A stretch of DNA of 38,617 bases from DATGIQ01 sp035295665 (GTDB lineage: Bacteria; Planctomycetota; Planctomycetia; Gemmatales; Gemmataceae): positions 1 to 38,617 of the forward strand of contig DATGIQ010000306.1 in assembly GCA_035295665.1 (NCBI GenBank), written 5' to 3'. A program made the position numbers and the translations under genes. A model generated the notes under the pieces. The model did no database searches. It saw nothing but the letters and a program-made list of their open reading frames with translations, and had not been told where the DNA came from. Of this stretch, positions 15,253-23,911 are shown piece after piece (positions within the stretch are counted from its first letter, which is position 1; every line of letters starts with the position of its first letter).

Positions 15253-17232
15253 CTACGATCCCCGCTTTCGCGCGATCTGATCGAGAAGTTGCTGCGCTTG
15301 ATCCACCATTCGTTTGAGGTCCGGGCTCGCATCTTCGCGAAAGTCCGGACTATGGCGGTAGAGATCGAGGATGTCGGCACACAGTCGCCCCGCCTCCTGA
15401 AGCTGCTTCTCGGCTGCGAGCCGGCGGGCTTCTTCGAGTCGATCCCGAATGTGCACGACGCGTTCCTTGGTTTCTTCGTCTTTACTGACGGCGCGGCGGC
15501 TGAGCCGGGGGTCTTGCAATTGCTTGGCTGCCAGCAGGAACCAGGGCCGTTGTTCTATGTCCCGTTCACAGCGATCCTTTATAACTTGCCAATTGGCGCG
15601 GGCTGCCGCCATGTCGCCGAACTGGTCGTAACGGAACGCTCGGAAGGCCTGGTCCACGAGTTCTCCGTTCGGTTTGAATTCTCCATCCGACCGCGCGGCC
15701 ATTGTTTTTAGTCGGATCGCATCCATATTCAACGAATAAGTGCGGACATCTTGGATCAACTCCTGTTCCAGCACGGCCGCCGCGGCCAGGTCGTCGAGGC
15801 GCTTGTCCGCCAACAACCCCCAAATTCGTACATCGCGGTCAGGATCGGTCTTGAATTTCGCGGCCTCGCGCCATTGTGCGTTGGCAGTCACCCAGTCTCC
15901 AATCTCTTCGCTCTGGAGAGCCCGCTGGGCATGGGCCTCGGCTTCGCCTTCCGGCGACCATTTCAGCCGGCGGCGGTTTTCCAGTTGCTGTTCGCGGAGG
16001 GTCACATCGTAGCGATCGGCCCAATCCTGGATCTGCCGCGTCAGAGCATCGGTTCGGTCGCCATAGTAGTACAAGTAATCCTGAATGGGACCGCTGCGTG
16101 CCTGCGCAGCCTGTTGCGGATCCTTGCTTTCCATGAGCCGCTGCACTTGGGCAAACAGCTTCTCGGCACGCGGTGGCCGAAAGACGAGGTACAAGACACC
16201 CACCACCACCAGCAACAGCGCCGAGAAGGCGGCAGCCTGGAACCAGACCTTTTCGTACAGCCGCTTACCCCGCCGCTTTCGCCGTACACGGTGCATGCCG
16301 GTCAGCAGCGTTCGGGCCGTCTTCGTATCCGTGTCGCGGATCGGACCGTCGCCACTTCGGGCGACAGCTCGAGACCGGGCTACCTCGACCCCAGCGCTCT
16401 GCTGGGCAGCAACTTTTTCCGCAACCTGGTCGAGGGCGGCCGACACCACCGCGGCATCGAACGGTCGATGCTCGGGCTTTTTCTCCAACAATTGGCAGAC
16501 AAGCGTATCCAGCCAGACGGGAATATCGAGCACAATCCGCGACGGCCGCTCCGGGATTGCGTTGACATGTTGCAAGAACATGTCCATGGTGGTCTCGGCC
16601 CGAAACGGCCTCTGCCCGGTGAGCAGTTCATACAGGAGCACGCCCAGGGAATAGAGATCGGACCTGTGCGTGAGATTGCGTTCGCCGCGGCATTGTTCCG
16701 GCGACATGTACGAGGCCGTGCCCACCGTGCAGTTGGCCGCGGTCAGTTGCGTCACGTCCAAGTCCTTCGCGATGCCGAAATCGGTGAGCTTGAGCGTGCC
16801 GTTGGCGGTGAGCATCAAGTTGGATGGCTTGAGATCGCGGTGGATGATTCCCTGTTCGTGGGCATGCTGCAACGCCGCACAGATCTGCCTGCCCAGCTCA
16901 ACCACTTCCTCCCATGTGAGCCGGCCGCGGCGTTTGAGAACCTGGTCCAGCGATTCCCCTTCGATGTATTCCATCGCATAATACGGGGCGCCCTGAAAAC
17001 GGCTGGCCACGTAAAAGCGAACGATATTGCGATGGCTGAGCTGCTTGAGGACTTCGGCTTCGCGTTCGAAACGGGCCAGGGCAGTGTCATTGCCTCCGAG
17101 GCCGGGTGCCATGACCTTGAGCGCGACCTTTTGGCCGGTCTTGCAGTATCGGGCTCGATAGACCGACCCCATGGCGCCGCCGCCCAGCTGTTGTTCCACC
17201 TCAAACGGTCCCACCCGTTCGCCCGTCCGCAT
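15253..17232 (-). CDS. Membrane-anchored serine/threonine protein kinase (PknB-type)
   Basis: 659 aa. The N-terminal kinase domain (about 9-270) has a glycine loop LGGGAMG (16-22), the ATP lysine K39, HRDLKPSN (131-138), DFG (151-153) and MSPE (176-179), so all catalytic residues are present. A basic linker leads to one transmembrane helix at about 331-351. The C-terminal 300 residues are helical with repeated Trp/Ala/Leu-rich segments (for example LEEARRLAAEKQLQEAGRLC), perhaps TPR-like, and lie outside the membrane. The gene sits 45 bp after hemB and 30 bp before hemL on the same strand. Which proteins it phosphorylates is unknown. GAGGG precedes the ATG at 17232. Confidence 0.95.
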   Translation of the reverse strand: MRTGERVGPFEVEQQLGGGAMGSVYRARYCKTGQKVALKVMAPGLGGNDTALARFEREAEVLKQLSHRNIVRFYVASRFQGAPYYAMEYIEGESLDQVLKRRGRLTWEEVVELGRQICAALQHAHEQGIIHRDLKPSNLMLTANGTLKLTDFGIAKDLDVTQLTAANCTVGTASYMSPEQCRGERNLTHRSDLYSLGVLLYELLTGQRPFRAETTMDMFLQHVNAIPERPSRIVLDIPVWLDTLVCQLLEKKPEHRPFDAAVVSAALDQVAEKVAAQQSAGVEVARSRAVARSGDGPIRDTDTKTARTLLTGMHRVRRKRRGKRLYEKVWFQAAAFSALLLVVVGVLYLVFRPPRAEKLFAQVQRLMESKDPQQAAQARSGPIQDYLYYYGDRTDALTRQIQDWADRYDVTLREQQLENRRRLKWSPEGEAEAHAQRALQSEEIGDWVTANAQWREAAKFKTDPDRDVRIWGLLADKRLDDLAAAAVLEQELIQDVRTYSLNMDAIRLKTMAARSDGEFKPNGELVDQAFRAFRYDQFGDMAAARANWQVIKDRCERDIEQRPWFLLAAKQLQDPRLSRRAVSKDEETKERVVHIRDRLEEARRLAAEKQLQEAGRLCADILDLYRHSPDFREDASPDLKRMVDQAQQLLDQIARKRGS

Positions 17233-17251
17233 AGATGTCCCTCATTCTTGA

Positions 17252-17270
17252 TTCTTGCTTGCCGCAAGAA
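17252..17270. other. Small hairpin in the hemB-kinase gap
   Basis: TTCTTGC (17252-17258) and GCAAGAA (17264-17270) form a 7-bp stem with a TTGCC loop inside the 45-bp gap between hemB and the kinase gene. On the minus strand it lies between the hemB stop and the kinase Shine-Dalgarno, so it could stabilise the hemB transcript end or partly attenuate read-through. The stem is short and the function is speculative. Confidence 0.35.
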
Positions 17271-17277
17271 GCAAAAA

Positions 17278-18291
17278 CTACTTCAGCCACTGCGCGGCGT
17301 CGCGCGCAAAGTAAGTCAGGATCATATCCGCACCAGCACGCTTGATGGCCGTCAGGATTTCCAGAGTCACCCGGCGTTCGTCGATCCAGCCGCGCTGAGC
17401 CGCGGCCTTCACCATCGCGAATTCGCCACTGACATTGTAGGCAGCCATGGGAACCCCAAAACGGTCTTTGACACGGCGAATGATATCGAGGTACGCCAGG
17501 GCCGGTTTGACCATGATGATGTCTGCGCCCTCGTCCAGGTCCAGGGCCACTTCGCGCAGGGCCTCATTGCTGTTGCCGGGGTCCATTTGATAACTGTTGC
17601 GATCGCCAAATTGGGGCGGTGACTCGGCTGCATCCCGAAACGGACCATAGAACCCCGAAGCATATTTGGCCGCATAGCTCATGATTGGTAGCGCGGTGAA
17701 ACCGGCCGCGTCGAGTCCGGCGCGGATGGCCCGGACCATGCCATCGAGCATGCCGCTGGGAGCTACCATGTCCGCTCCGGCGCGGGCGTGGCTCACGCAC
17801 TGCTTGGCCAAGAGCGGCAGCGTGGCATCATTATCCAGATCCAGCCGGCCGCCCATTTCCTTCAGGATGCCGCAATGGCCATGATCCGTATATTCGCAAA
17901 AGCACTCGTCGGTGATCAGCAGTATGCTCTGGTCAAAGGCACTGCGCAGGGCCCGGAGCGATTCCTGCACAATGCCGTCATCGGCCAGGGCACTCGAACC
18001 GGTAGCATCTTTGTGGCTGGGAATGCCAAACAGGATGAAGGCCCTAATCCCCAGTTCGGCCGCCTGCCCAACTTCGTCGACCAGTCGATCGACGCTGAGT
18101 TGGTAATTGCCCGGCATGGAAGCAATTTCCTTGCGGACGCCCCGTCCGGGACGGACGAACAACGGCAAAATGAAGTCGCGCGGAGTCAGCGCGGTTTCGC
18201 GAACCAACTCGCGGATCAGCGGATGGTGCCGTAAGCGGCGCGGCCGAAAGATCGGGAAGCCGGATCCCTGTGCGTCGGTGGGCTGCCTCAT
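17278..18291 (-). CDS. hemB: Delta-aminolevulinic acid dehydratase (porphobilinogen synthase)
   Basis: 337 aa from the ATG at 18291; a longer frame to 18474 overlaps the neighbour and lacks similarity. It joins two 5-aminolevulinate molecules into porphobilinogen. The zinc-site cysteines are complete: C130 and C132 in CFCEYTDHGHC and C140. The two Schiff-base lysines are K209 in SYAAKYASGFYGPFRDA and K262 in IMVKPALAYLD. It is therefore a Zn-dependent type enzyme. hemL, the preceding step, is encoded two genes downstream in the same run. The gene starts 61 bp after the aminotransferase stop. Confidence 0.97.
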   Translation of the reverse strand: MRQPTDAQGSGFPIFRPRRLRHHPLIRELVRETALTPRDFILPLFVRPGRGVRKEIASMPGNYQLSVDRLVDEVGQAAELGIRAFILFGIPSHKDATGSSALADDGIVQESLRALRSAFDQSILLITDECFCEYTDHGHCGILKEMGGRLDLDNDATLPLLAKQCVSHARAGADMVAPSGMLDGMVRAIRAGLDAAGFTALPIMSYAAKYASGFYGPFRDAAESPPQFGDRNSYQMDPGNSNEALREVALDLDEGADIIMVKPALAYLDIIRRVKDRFGVPMAAYNVSGEFAMVKAAAQRGWIDERRVTLEILTAIKRAGADMILTYFARDAAQWLK

Positions 18292-18352
18292 GATGTTCCA
18301 CTTTCTTGAGGGCGAAGGTTGAGAAGACTTGGACAGGCCAGGAACCACCAAA

Positions 18353-19525
18353 TCACGCATAAGCGCGATTCGCGGCCGCCACGCCCGCTCCCAGCTCAAT
18401 TTGTGCCTTCTGGGCCAGCAAGCATTGTTCGAGTGCCGCCAGGAACAGCAAAACGTTGTTCGGCCGGCTGCCATATCCCATCAAGCCGATGCGCCACACT
18501 TTGCCTTTGAAATCGCCCAGCCCGCCGCCAATCTCGATGCCGAATTCCGCCAGTAAGCGCTTCCGGGTTGTTGCATCATCGACGCCGGCCGGAATCCGCA
18601 CCGCGTTGAGCGTCGGCAGTTGCTGCCCTTCCGAGGCAGCATAGGAAATCCCCATTGCTGCCAAGCCAGCCTTGAGAGCCTGGTAATTACGCAGGTGCCG
18701 GGACCACCGCGCGGGCAGCCCTTCTTCATGAACCAGACCCAAGGCTTCCCGCAAGGCATAGACCATCGAAATGGGAGCGGTGTGATGGTAAAAGCGTTCC
18801 TCTCCCCAATAGCGCTGGACCATGGTCATATCGAGGTACCAGCTTTGCACCTTGGTCTTGCGGCGGTTGATGGCTTCGACGGCCCGCGGACTGAATGACA
18901 CTGGGGAAAGGCCGGGCGGACAACTGAGACACTTCTGTGTGCCGCTGTAAACCGCATCGACCGCCCAGGAATCGATCTCCACCGGCACCCCGGCCAGCGA
19001 AGTGACCGTATCCAAGAGGAGCAGCGCGTCGAATTCATGGCAGAGCTTGCCCAGCTCTTCCAGCGGCTGCCAAGCTCCGGTGGAGGTCTCGGCATGCACA
19101 ATCCCCAGCACCTTGGGTCGCACTTTTCGCAGGACATCCCGAATCTGGCCGGGCTCGAAGACTTCGCCCCAGGGTTGTTCAATCGTGGTGACGGCGGCGC
19201 CGGCCCGCTGGGCCACATCGGTCATCCGCTGGCCAAAGACGCCGTTGACGCACACCACCATTTTGTCACCCGGCTCGATCAGGTTGACGACACACGTTTC
19301 CATCCCGGCGCTACCGGTGCCACTCACCGGGAACGTGAGGCGGTTACTCGTTCGGAACGTTTGCCGCAGTAGCTCCTGCGTCTCGTTCATGATCTCCAGG
19401 AACTGCGGATCAAGGTGTCCGAGAAGAGGATTCGCCATCGCCAGCAACACTCGGGGATGCACATCGCTGGGACCAGGCCCCAGGAGAATCCGGGGCGACG
19501 GTTTCAATTGTCCAAATTCGGCCAC
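18353..19525 (-). CDS. Alanine-glyoxylate/serine-pyruvate type aminotransferase
   Basis: 390 aa, a class V PLP aminotransferase. Motifs: ILLGPGPSDVHPRVL (13-27) at the N-terminus, VSGTGSAGMET (67-77), AETSTG (145-150), LDTVTSLAGVPVEIDSW (171-187), and the PLP lysine K198 in YSGTQKCLSCPPGLSP. Members transfer amino groups between alanine or serine and glyoxylate or pyruvate. In this window it lies first to second in a run with hemB, a kinase and hemL; glycine/glyoxylate metabolism does not feed the C5 heme pathway, so the link may be only positional. It begins 36 bp after the hydrolase gene upstream. Confidence 0.93.
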   Translation of the reverse strand: MAEFGQLKPSPRILLGPGPSDVHPRVLLAMANPLLGHLDPQFLEIMNETQELLRQTFRTSNRLTFPVSGTGSAGMETCVVNLIEPGDKMVVCVNGVFGQRMTDVAQRAGAAVTTIEQPWGEVFEPGQIRDVLRKVRPKVLGIVHAETSTGAWQPLEELGKLCHEFDALLLLDTVTSLAGVPVEIDSWAVDAVYSGTQKCLSCPPGLSPVSFSPRAVEAINRRKTKVQSWYLDMTMVQRYWGEERFYHHTAPISMVYALREALGLVHEEGLPARWSRHLRNYQALKAGLAAMGISYAASEGQQLPTLNAVRIPAGVDDATTRKRLLAEFGIEIGGGLGDFKGKVWRIGLMGYGSRPNNVLLFLAALEQCLLAQKAQIELGAGVAAANRAYA

Positions 19526-19561
19526 AGAAGATTCCTCCCAGCAATTCTCAATTTCTGGTCG

Positions 19562-20134
19562 TCAATTTCCGATATCCTTCATCCGCTCCTGGACGAGCCG
19601 GCTAACGTCCTTGAACCGAGGCGACGCCGCTCCGCCGATCCATTCAAATACAGCCGTTTCGCTCGTGGTCACGATCGCGCCGGCCCGCTCTAGGCGCCGC
19701 AGAGCGAATTCCCGATCGACGGCGTATCGGCTGGCGACCGCATCGGCGGCAATGAAGACGCGAAAATCGAGGGCCAGCAAATCAAGCGCGGTTTGCAGCA
19801 CACAGACGTGCGCCTCAATCCCCGCCAAAAGAATCTTGGGACGCGCCGCTCGCCGAAAGCCTTCGATCACCGCGGGCACGGCACAGCAGCTAAAGGCGAC
19901 TTTGTCGGGCCGTTCGGGAAGCCGGCGTGCGAGTTCGCCTACGGTCGGGCCCAGCCCTTTGGGATATTGCTCCGTGGCCATCACGGGCAAGCTGAGCACA
20001 CGGGCGCTGTCGATCAGAAAGGCAATATTCCGCACCAGGGCGTCCGCGGCTGGAATTTTGACCATGAGCTTTTCTTGCACGTCCACGACCAGCAAGCCGG
20101 TGTCGTTGGCCGACATTTGGGTTGGATGCGACAT
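19562..20134 (-). CDS. Isochorismatase-like cysteine hydrolase
   Basis: 191 aa from the ATG at 20134, with GGAG upstream; an open frame to 20200 exists but without a Shine-Dalgarno. The catalytic triad of the family is in place: D18 in LLVVDVQE, K78 in DKVAFS, and C111 in GIEAHVCV. The motif TEQYPKGLG (54-62) is also typical. Family members hydrolyse amides or vinyl ethers (nicotinamidase, isochorismatase and many of unknown substrate). It is the first gene of the minus-strand run toward hemL. Its substrate is not known. Confidence 0.92.
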   Translation of the reverse strand: MSHPTQMSANDTGLLVVDVQEKLMVKIPAADALVRNIAFLIDSARVLSLPVMATEQYPKGLGPTVGELARRLPERPDKVAFSCCAVPAVIEGFRRAARPKILLAGIEAHVCVLQTALDLLALDFRVFIAADAVASRYAVDREFALRRLERAGAIVTTSETAVFEWIGGAASPRFKDVSRLVQERMKDIGN

Positions 20135-20236
20135 GCAGTACTCCACAGAGCAGGGATGGACGCCTGATCGGATGCTATCTCGTGCAGCGGCGGGCGTCAA
20201 GGAAGGGAAGAAACGCGCGGTTGCTCCATTTCCGCT

Positions 20237-20266
20237 TTGAATTCTCCACGGCTGCTATGCTACATT
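20237..20266 (+). promoter_or_regulatory. Possible sigma-70-like promoter of nrdR
   Basis: TTGAAT (20237-20242) and TACATT (20261-20266) are spaced by 18 nt, about 40 bp before the nrdR ATG at 20308. The match to the -35 and -10 consensus is moderate and no NrdR box was recognised nearby. The divergent hydrolase gene starts at 20134, so both genes must be promoted from the 173-bp gap. Confidence 0.3.
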
Positions 20267-20307
20267 ATGGCTTGATACTAGCCATTGACACGCGGGCCAA
20301 CCAACGT

Positions 20308-20790
20308 ATGAAATGTCCCTTTTGCCGCGAAGGTGATTTTGCGGTGGTCGATTCCCGTAGCCATCGCGGCGGGTTTCCCATCCGCCGCAAGCGGCTGTGC
20401 AGCCACTGCAAGCGGCGCGTGATGACGGTCGAGGAAGTGGAAGACGCGCCGCTCAAGGTCATCAAAAAGGACGACGCGCGGGAGCCTTTCGACCCGGCCA
20501 AGCTTCGCCGCGGTCTGGAGAAGGCTTGCTACAAGCGCCCGGTCAGTACCGAACAAATCGAAACGGTCGTTCGCCAAGTTGAAAGCGACGTCTATGCCGA
20601 ATATTTCAGCGAGGTCCCGGTCGCGGTGCTCGGTGAACTGGTAATGCGCTATCTGAAGAAGCTCGACCAGGTCGCTTATGTCCGGTTTGCGTCCGTTTAT
20701 CGCGAGTTTACGGATGTGGGCGACTTTGTGGAAGAGATTCAGCCCATGCTGGCCGAAGTCGAAAGTGAAAACCGCAAACGCAGGCGGTAG
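20308..20790 (+). CDS. nrdR: Transcriptional repressor NrdR
   Basis: 160 aa from the ATG at 20308. It represses ribonucleotide reductase genes when dATP/ATP levels signal enough dNTPs. The N-terminal zinc ribbon has C3-x2-C6 (CPFC) and C31-x2-C34 (CSHC), followed by an ATP-cone at about 49-139 (VIKKDDAREPFDPAKLRRGL at 51-70). VVDSR (13-17) is also a family mark. The basic C-terminal tail ENRKRRR is an extra. The next gene, also an ATP-cone protein, starts 20 bp downstream, so the two are probably co-transcribed. No ribonucleotide reductase catalytic gene is recognised in the window. Confidence 0.96.
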   Translation: MKCPFCREGDFAVVDSRSHRGGFPIRRKRLCSHCKRRVMTVEEVEDAPLKVIKKDDAREPFDPAKLRRGLEKACYKRPVSTEQIETVVRQVESDVYAEYFSEVPVAVLGELVMRYLKKLDQVAYVRFASVYREFTDVGDFVEEIQPMLAEVESENRKRRR

Positions 20791-20810
20791 GATTGGCTGA
20801 GGAGGAGCCG

Positions 20811-22685
20811 ATGTCTTCGCCGACACCGTTTGCCTGGGTCCACAAGCGCGACGGCCGGCTGGTTCCGTTTGATGCGGACCGAATTAGCCGAGCCCTGTTC
20901 GCCGCGGGAGAGAGTCTCGGCCAACCCGATGCGTTTGCCTCGCGGGAATTGACCGATAGCATCCTACATTTCTTGAGTGCCGATACGGCAGGATCGACCC
21001 CAACCACGGCACAAATTGCCGAGTTGGTAGTGAAGGTAGTCCGCGAGCTGGGCCAGCCGGCCTTGGCCAAGGCCTTTGCCGATGCGCAAACGCGGAAAGC
21101 GGAAAGCGGCAAACAAGCGGAGGAAGATCAACGCCAGAGCGCCGCCTGGAAGGGCACCACGGATGGCTGGACCCCCCTCCCGGATTTCCGTTCGGTCTCG
21201 GCAACGACGCTGGGGCCCACGCCAATCCAGCTTGCACGGTGGGTCGAGGCGCTCCCCGCGCCAACGGATTTGGCCTGGCGATTGGCGGAAGCATGCCTTC
21301 ATGATTATGCGTTACGGGAGGTGTACACACGGGATCTCGTGGCGGTGCAAGCGGACGGATTGTTGACGCTCACGGGCCTGGCTACTCCCCTGGGATTGAC
21401 CGCTCAGGTGCTCGGGATTGCCAGCACGGGACGGCCCGACCTCGTGGAGGCAATGGAGGAAGCGCGCAGCTCGGCCGGCGAATACGTGGCGGTGGACGGC
21501 ACGGAATACCTGCTGGCACGCCGGGGCCGAGCCCAGGAAGCCGTGCCCCGGTTTGTCCGCGAACTCACGATTGCACTCCGGCTCCTGCGTTTGCATGCGA
21601 TCCTCAATCTGAATTGTGCCCTACCACCTCCTTGGGCCGAGACCTTGGCCGAAGGACCGCTCTTTGGGCCGACCCGGCAGGGCGGCGAAGTGTCGCAACC
21701 GGCCGAGTTACTCGAACCACTTCTTGAATCGTTGCTTGGACCGGACGCGTTCGGTTTGGCCATGCGGGTGGATTGGCACCTGGGCGAACGCGATTTCGTT
21801 GCCGATAAGATGGGCGGGCTGGTGCGACTGGCGCGCCGTGCTCTGGAGGAAGCCCCGTTGGCCTTTGTGTTCGATCGCGCGCGCCGGCCCGTTGCCCTGG
21901 GCGAAGGATTGGACCGCCACCATCCGGCGGTGCTCTTGACCGTCGGTTTGCATTTGCCACGCCTGCTAGAGCAGTCCGGTCCCCGGATCGATGTGCCGCT
22001 GTTTTTGCGCAAGCTGGATAGTTTGGCACGGTTAGCTCTCAGCGCTGCCACGCAGAAGCGCGACTTCCTGCGCCGGCAACGCTGTGGCCGACCGAACGCC
22101 AATCCCGGCTTCGTTCTCGATCGTGCCCGCCTTTTGGCAGTTCCGGTTGGCCTGGAGAGTGTTACGCAGACCCTCCTAGGCCGAGGCCTTGCTTCGGGAG
22201 GTGTGGCCCGGGAATTTGCTCAGCAAGTCGTGCACCGCCTGCAAGCCGTTCTGAGTGAAGACGGACGTGCACGCATGCTCGACATCTGCGTCGATTCCGC
22301 GCTCGGGTACCGATTGGCCTCGGCGGGAGCGGAGGCGGAAGGGGTTTTCGCCGGCAGACCGGTTGGTGATGTCCATGCTGAGCATAGGCCGACGGCCCAC
22401 GACGTGGCCGGTCTCACGCCCTGGGATCCCACCGCCGCCCCGAAGGATCAGCTCGTAGCTGGGGGTGCGTTGCATGGTGCGGCCGGGGCCGGGACGCTGT
22501 ACCTCCTCATCCCTGAGGAACGACCCCTGTCTCCGGAGGAGTTGGTGCAGTTCTTGCGTTTTGCGTGGCAGCAAACCGAAATCACCCGCATACGTTTGGT
22601 CCGTACGGTTGCGCAGCAGCGGCAACTGACCGCTCCGTGGGAGAAGACCAACGAGCGGGCGATGGTGACCTTTGAGCAACCATAG
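20811..22685 (+). CDS. ATP-cone protein, possible class III ribonucleotide reductase-like pseudoenzyme
   Basis: 624 aa from the ATG at 20811, with GGAGGAG just before it. Residues about 7-95 form an ATP-cone (VHKRDGRLVPFDADRISRAL). The large remainder faintly resembles NrdD/glycyl-radical reductases: a Y-x-R-D-L-x-A-x-x-A-D-G-L-L segment (172-185), an N-L-N-C-A-L-P-P-P-W segment, and a LFLRKLDSLARLALSAATQK segment. The C-terminal glycyl-radical motif R-V-x-G-Y and the two C-x2-C zinc pairs of NrdD are absent. The protein therefore should not be a working reductase; the nucleotide-sensing cone could be regulatory. The NrdD resemblance was judged by eye and needs a profile search. Position next to nrdR supports a role in dNTP control. 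Confidence 0.75.
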   Translation: MSSPTPFAWVHKRDGRLVPFDADRISRALFAAGESLGQPDAFASRELTDSILHFLSADTAGSTPTTAQIAELVVKVVRELGQPALAKAFADAQTRKAESGKQAEEDQRQSAAWKGTTDGWTPLPDFRSVSATTLGPTPIQLARWVEALPAPTDLAWRLAEACLHDYALREVYTRDLVAVQADGLLTLTGLATPLGLTAQVLGIASTGRPDLVEAMEEARSSAGEYVAVDGTEYLLARRGRAQEAVPRFVRELTIALRLLRLHAILNLNCALPPPWAETLAEGPLFGPTRQGGEVSQPAELLEPLLESLLGPDAFGLAMRVDWHLGERDFVADKMGGLVRLARRALEEAPLAFVFDRARRPVALGEGLDRHHPAVLLTVGLHLPRLLEQSGPRIDVPLFLRKLDSLARLALSAATQKRDFLRRQRCGRPNANPGFVLDRARLLAVPVGLESVTQTLLGRGLASGGVAREFAQQVVHRLQAVLSEDGRARMLDICVDSALGYRLASAGAEAEGVFAGRPVGDVHAEHRPTAHDVAGLTPWDPTAAPKDQLVAGGALHGAAGAGTLYLLIPEERPLSPEELVQFLRFAWQQTEITRIRLVRTVAQQRQLTAPWEKTNERAMVTFEQP

Positions 22686-22979
22686 CTCCGGGCGGGCCCC
22701 GCGAGTTTAGCCCTCGGCGCAGGTGTCCCGACCGCGCCGCCCGTTGCGACCATAGGTCTCCTCCCGATCTCTGTTCTCATTTCGCTCGAACAGCTCCGCT
22801 ATTTTCAAGCTCCTGCAAAAACTTCCTGTACTCCAACCGTCCACGCAACGGTCCCAAGTGGGAGGCACTATTCATGGACCGAATCGTCGCCGCCACGCGA
22901 AACTAACCAGCTCTGTGCGAAACACTTCGTGGAAGCATCGTGCACAGAGACGCAGAGAACTCAGAAAGCACCGCCCACG
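22686..22979. other. Non-coding gap before a pseudogene
   Basis: No gene is supported in these 294 bp. A weak dyad, CACAGAGA (22943-22950) with TCTCTGTG (22985-22992), spans a purine-rich stretch with a 34-nt loop. The open frames seen here on both strands are short and without recognisable similarity. Confidence 0.45.
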
Positions 22980-23730
22980 TCATCTCTCTGTGAGGCCGAG
23001 CGACCACACGGGTTCTGTACGCCGATCGGCCGCCATCCAGATCGGCCACAACGCGTCCACATCCGCTATGCTGGGAGCATGCCCGCCACCTGTGCCGGAC
23101 CAGTCATCGCTCGGCCGCTTCGCGCCGGTCGCCGATGGGGTCAGGATGGGCGGATGCGCCACAACCGGGGCCGTGTTCATGGCCGTGCCCGTAATCACGA
23201 ACGGTGTATGGTCGCCATCCGGCGTCGCTGGGCCAGGCGGAAGGGCAGTGATCGTCTGCGTCAACAGGGTGGAGGTACTAATCCCGTCCGCCACGTCGCC
23301 ATTGTAGACGGCCGTGATCATGTGCTCGCCGGCGCGCAATGAGCTAATCGTGATGCTGGCGACACCGTTTCCATCGATAAAAGCCGAGCCCAAGGAGCGT
23401 CGTCCCATCGTAAACACTGACGACTCCTGTTGGCATTCCGTTCGGGGCAGTCACGGTTGCGATCAAAGTTACCGGGTCCCCAATTGCCGCCGGGTCGTTC
23501 GAGGAGCCCAGCGTAATCAGCGTGTGGTAGCCCGGAACGAAGGCCAGTCCGGCGAAGTTTTCGTTGCCGTTTGGACTGCTGCCAATTGCCCCGACCAAAG
23601 CCAGCGTGCTGAAGTTGCCGCTGGAAAAGCCAGCAAGGACGCCCTTCGGGATCACTATTATCTCTTTGATGCGACCCCCGGCGGGCAGCACCGACGGGCG
23701 TAGCATCTCGCCCCACGATCGCGAACTCAT
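22980..23730 (-). pseudogene. Frameshifted Ig-like (Big_3-type) repeat protein remnant
   Basis: Two minus-strand frames together make one bacterial Ig-like domain. Frame one (from 23730) reads FAGLAFVPGYHTLITLGS then PAAIGDPVTLIATVTAPNG and MPTGVVSVYDGTTLLG. Frame two, from about 23390 down, continues GSAFIDGNGVASITISSL and RAGEHMITAVYNGD. In the intact domain these parts are continuous. The break lies near 23386-23392 and looks like one extra base, so a sequencing error cannot be excluded. The 5' end has no signal peptide and the upstream frame seems to break again near 23700. The remnant's 3' part, after TLLTQTITALPPG, is low-complexity. It lies next to an intact surface-protein gene. Confidence 0.65.
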
Positions 23731-23911
23731 CGATCGCCGCCTGCTCCCATCCTCTCAAGCGTGGAGCGCGATTCCTATGATTTTTCGGCGGACCAAGTAT
23801 TTTTCTTGCGCATGCCGCAGGAATATGCCATAGTTCATTACCCGATAAAACGTCCACTACTTTTTTTGGTTTACAGTAATTCTTTGACCCCTCAGAAACT
23901 AGGAGTCAGCG

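Noticed and set aside
14329..15711. 460-aa open frame on the plus strand
   Set aside because: It is opposite hemL and the kinase C-terminus; no protein family is recognisable.
15751..17622. 623-aa open frame on the plus strand
   Set aside because: It is the mirror of the kinase and hemB genes, whose minus-strand products have complete catalytic motifs.
22943..22992. Possible 8-bp inverted repeat in a purine-rich stretch
   Set aside because: The stem is short, the loop is 34 nt, and the stretch is low in complexity, so chance pairing is likely.
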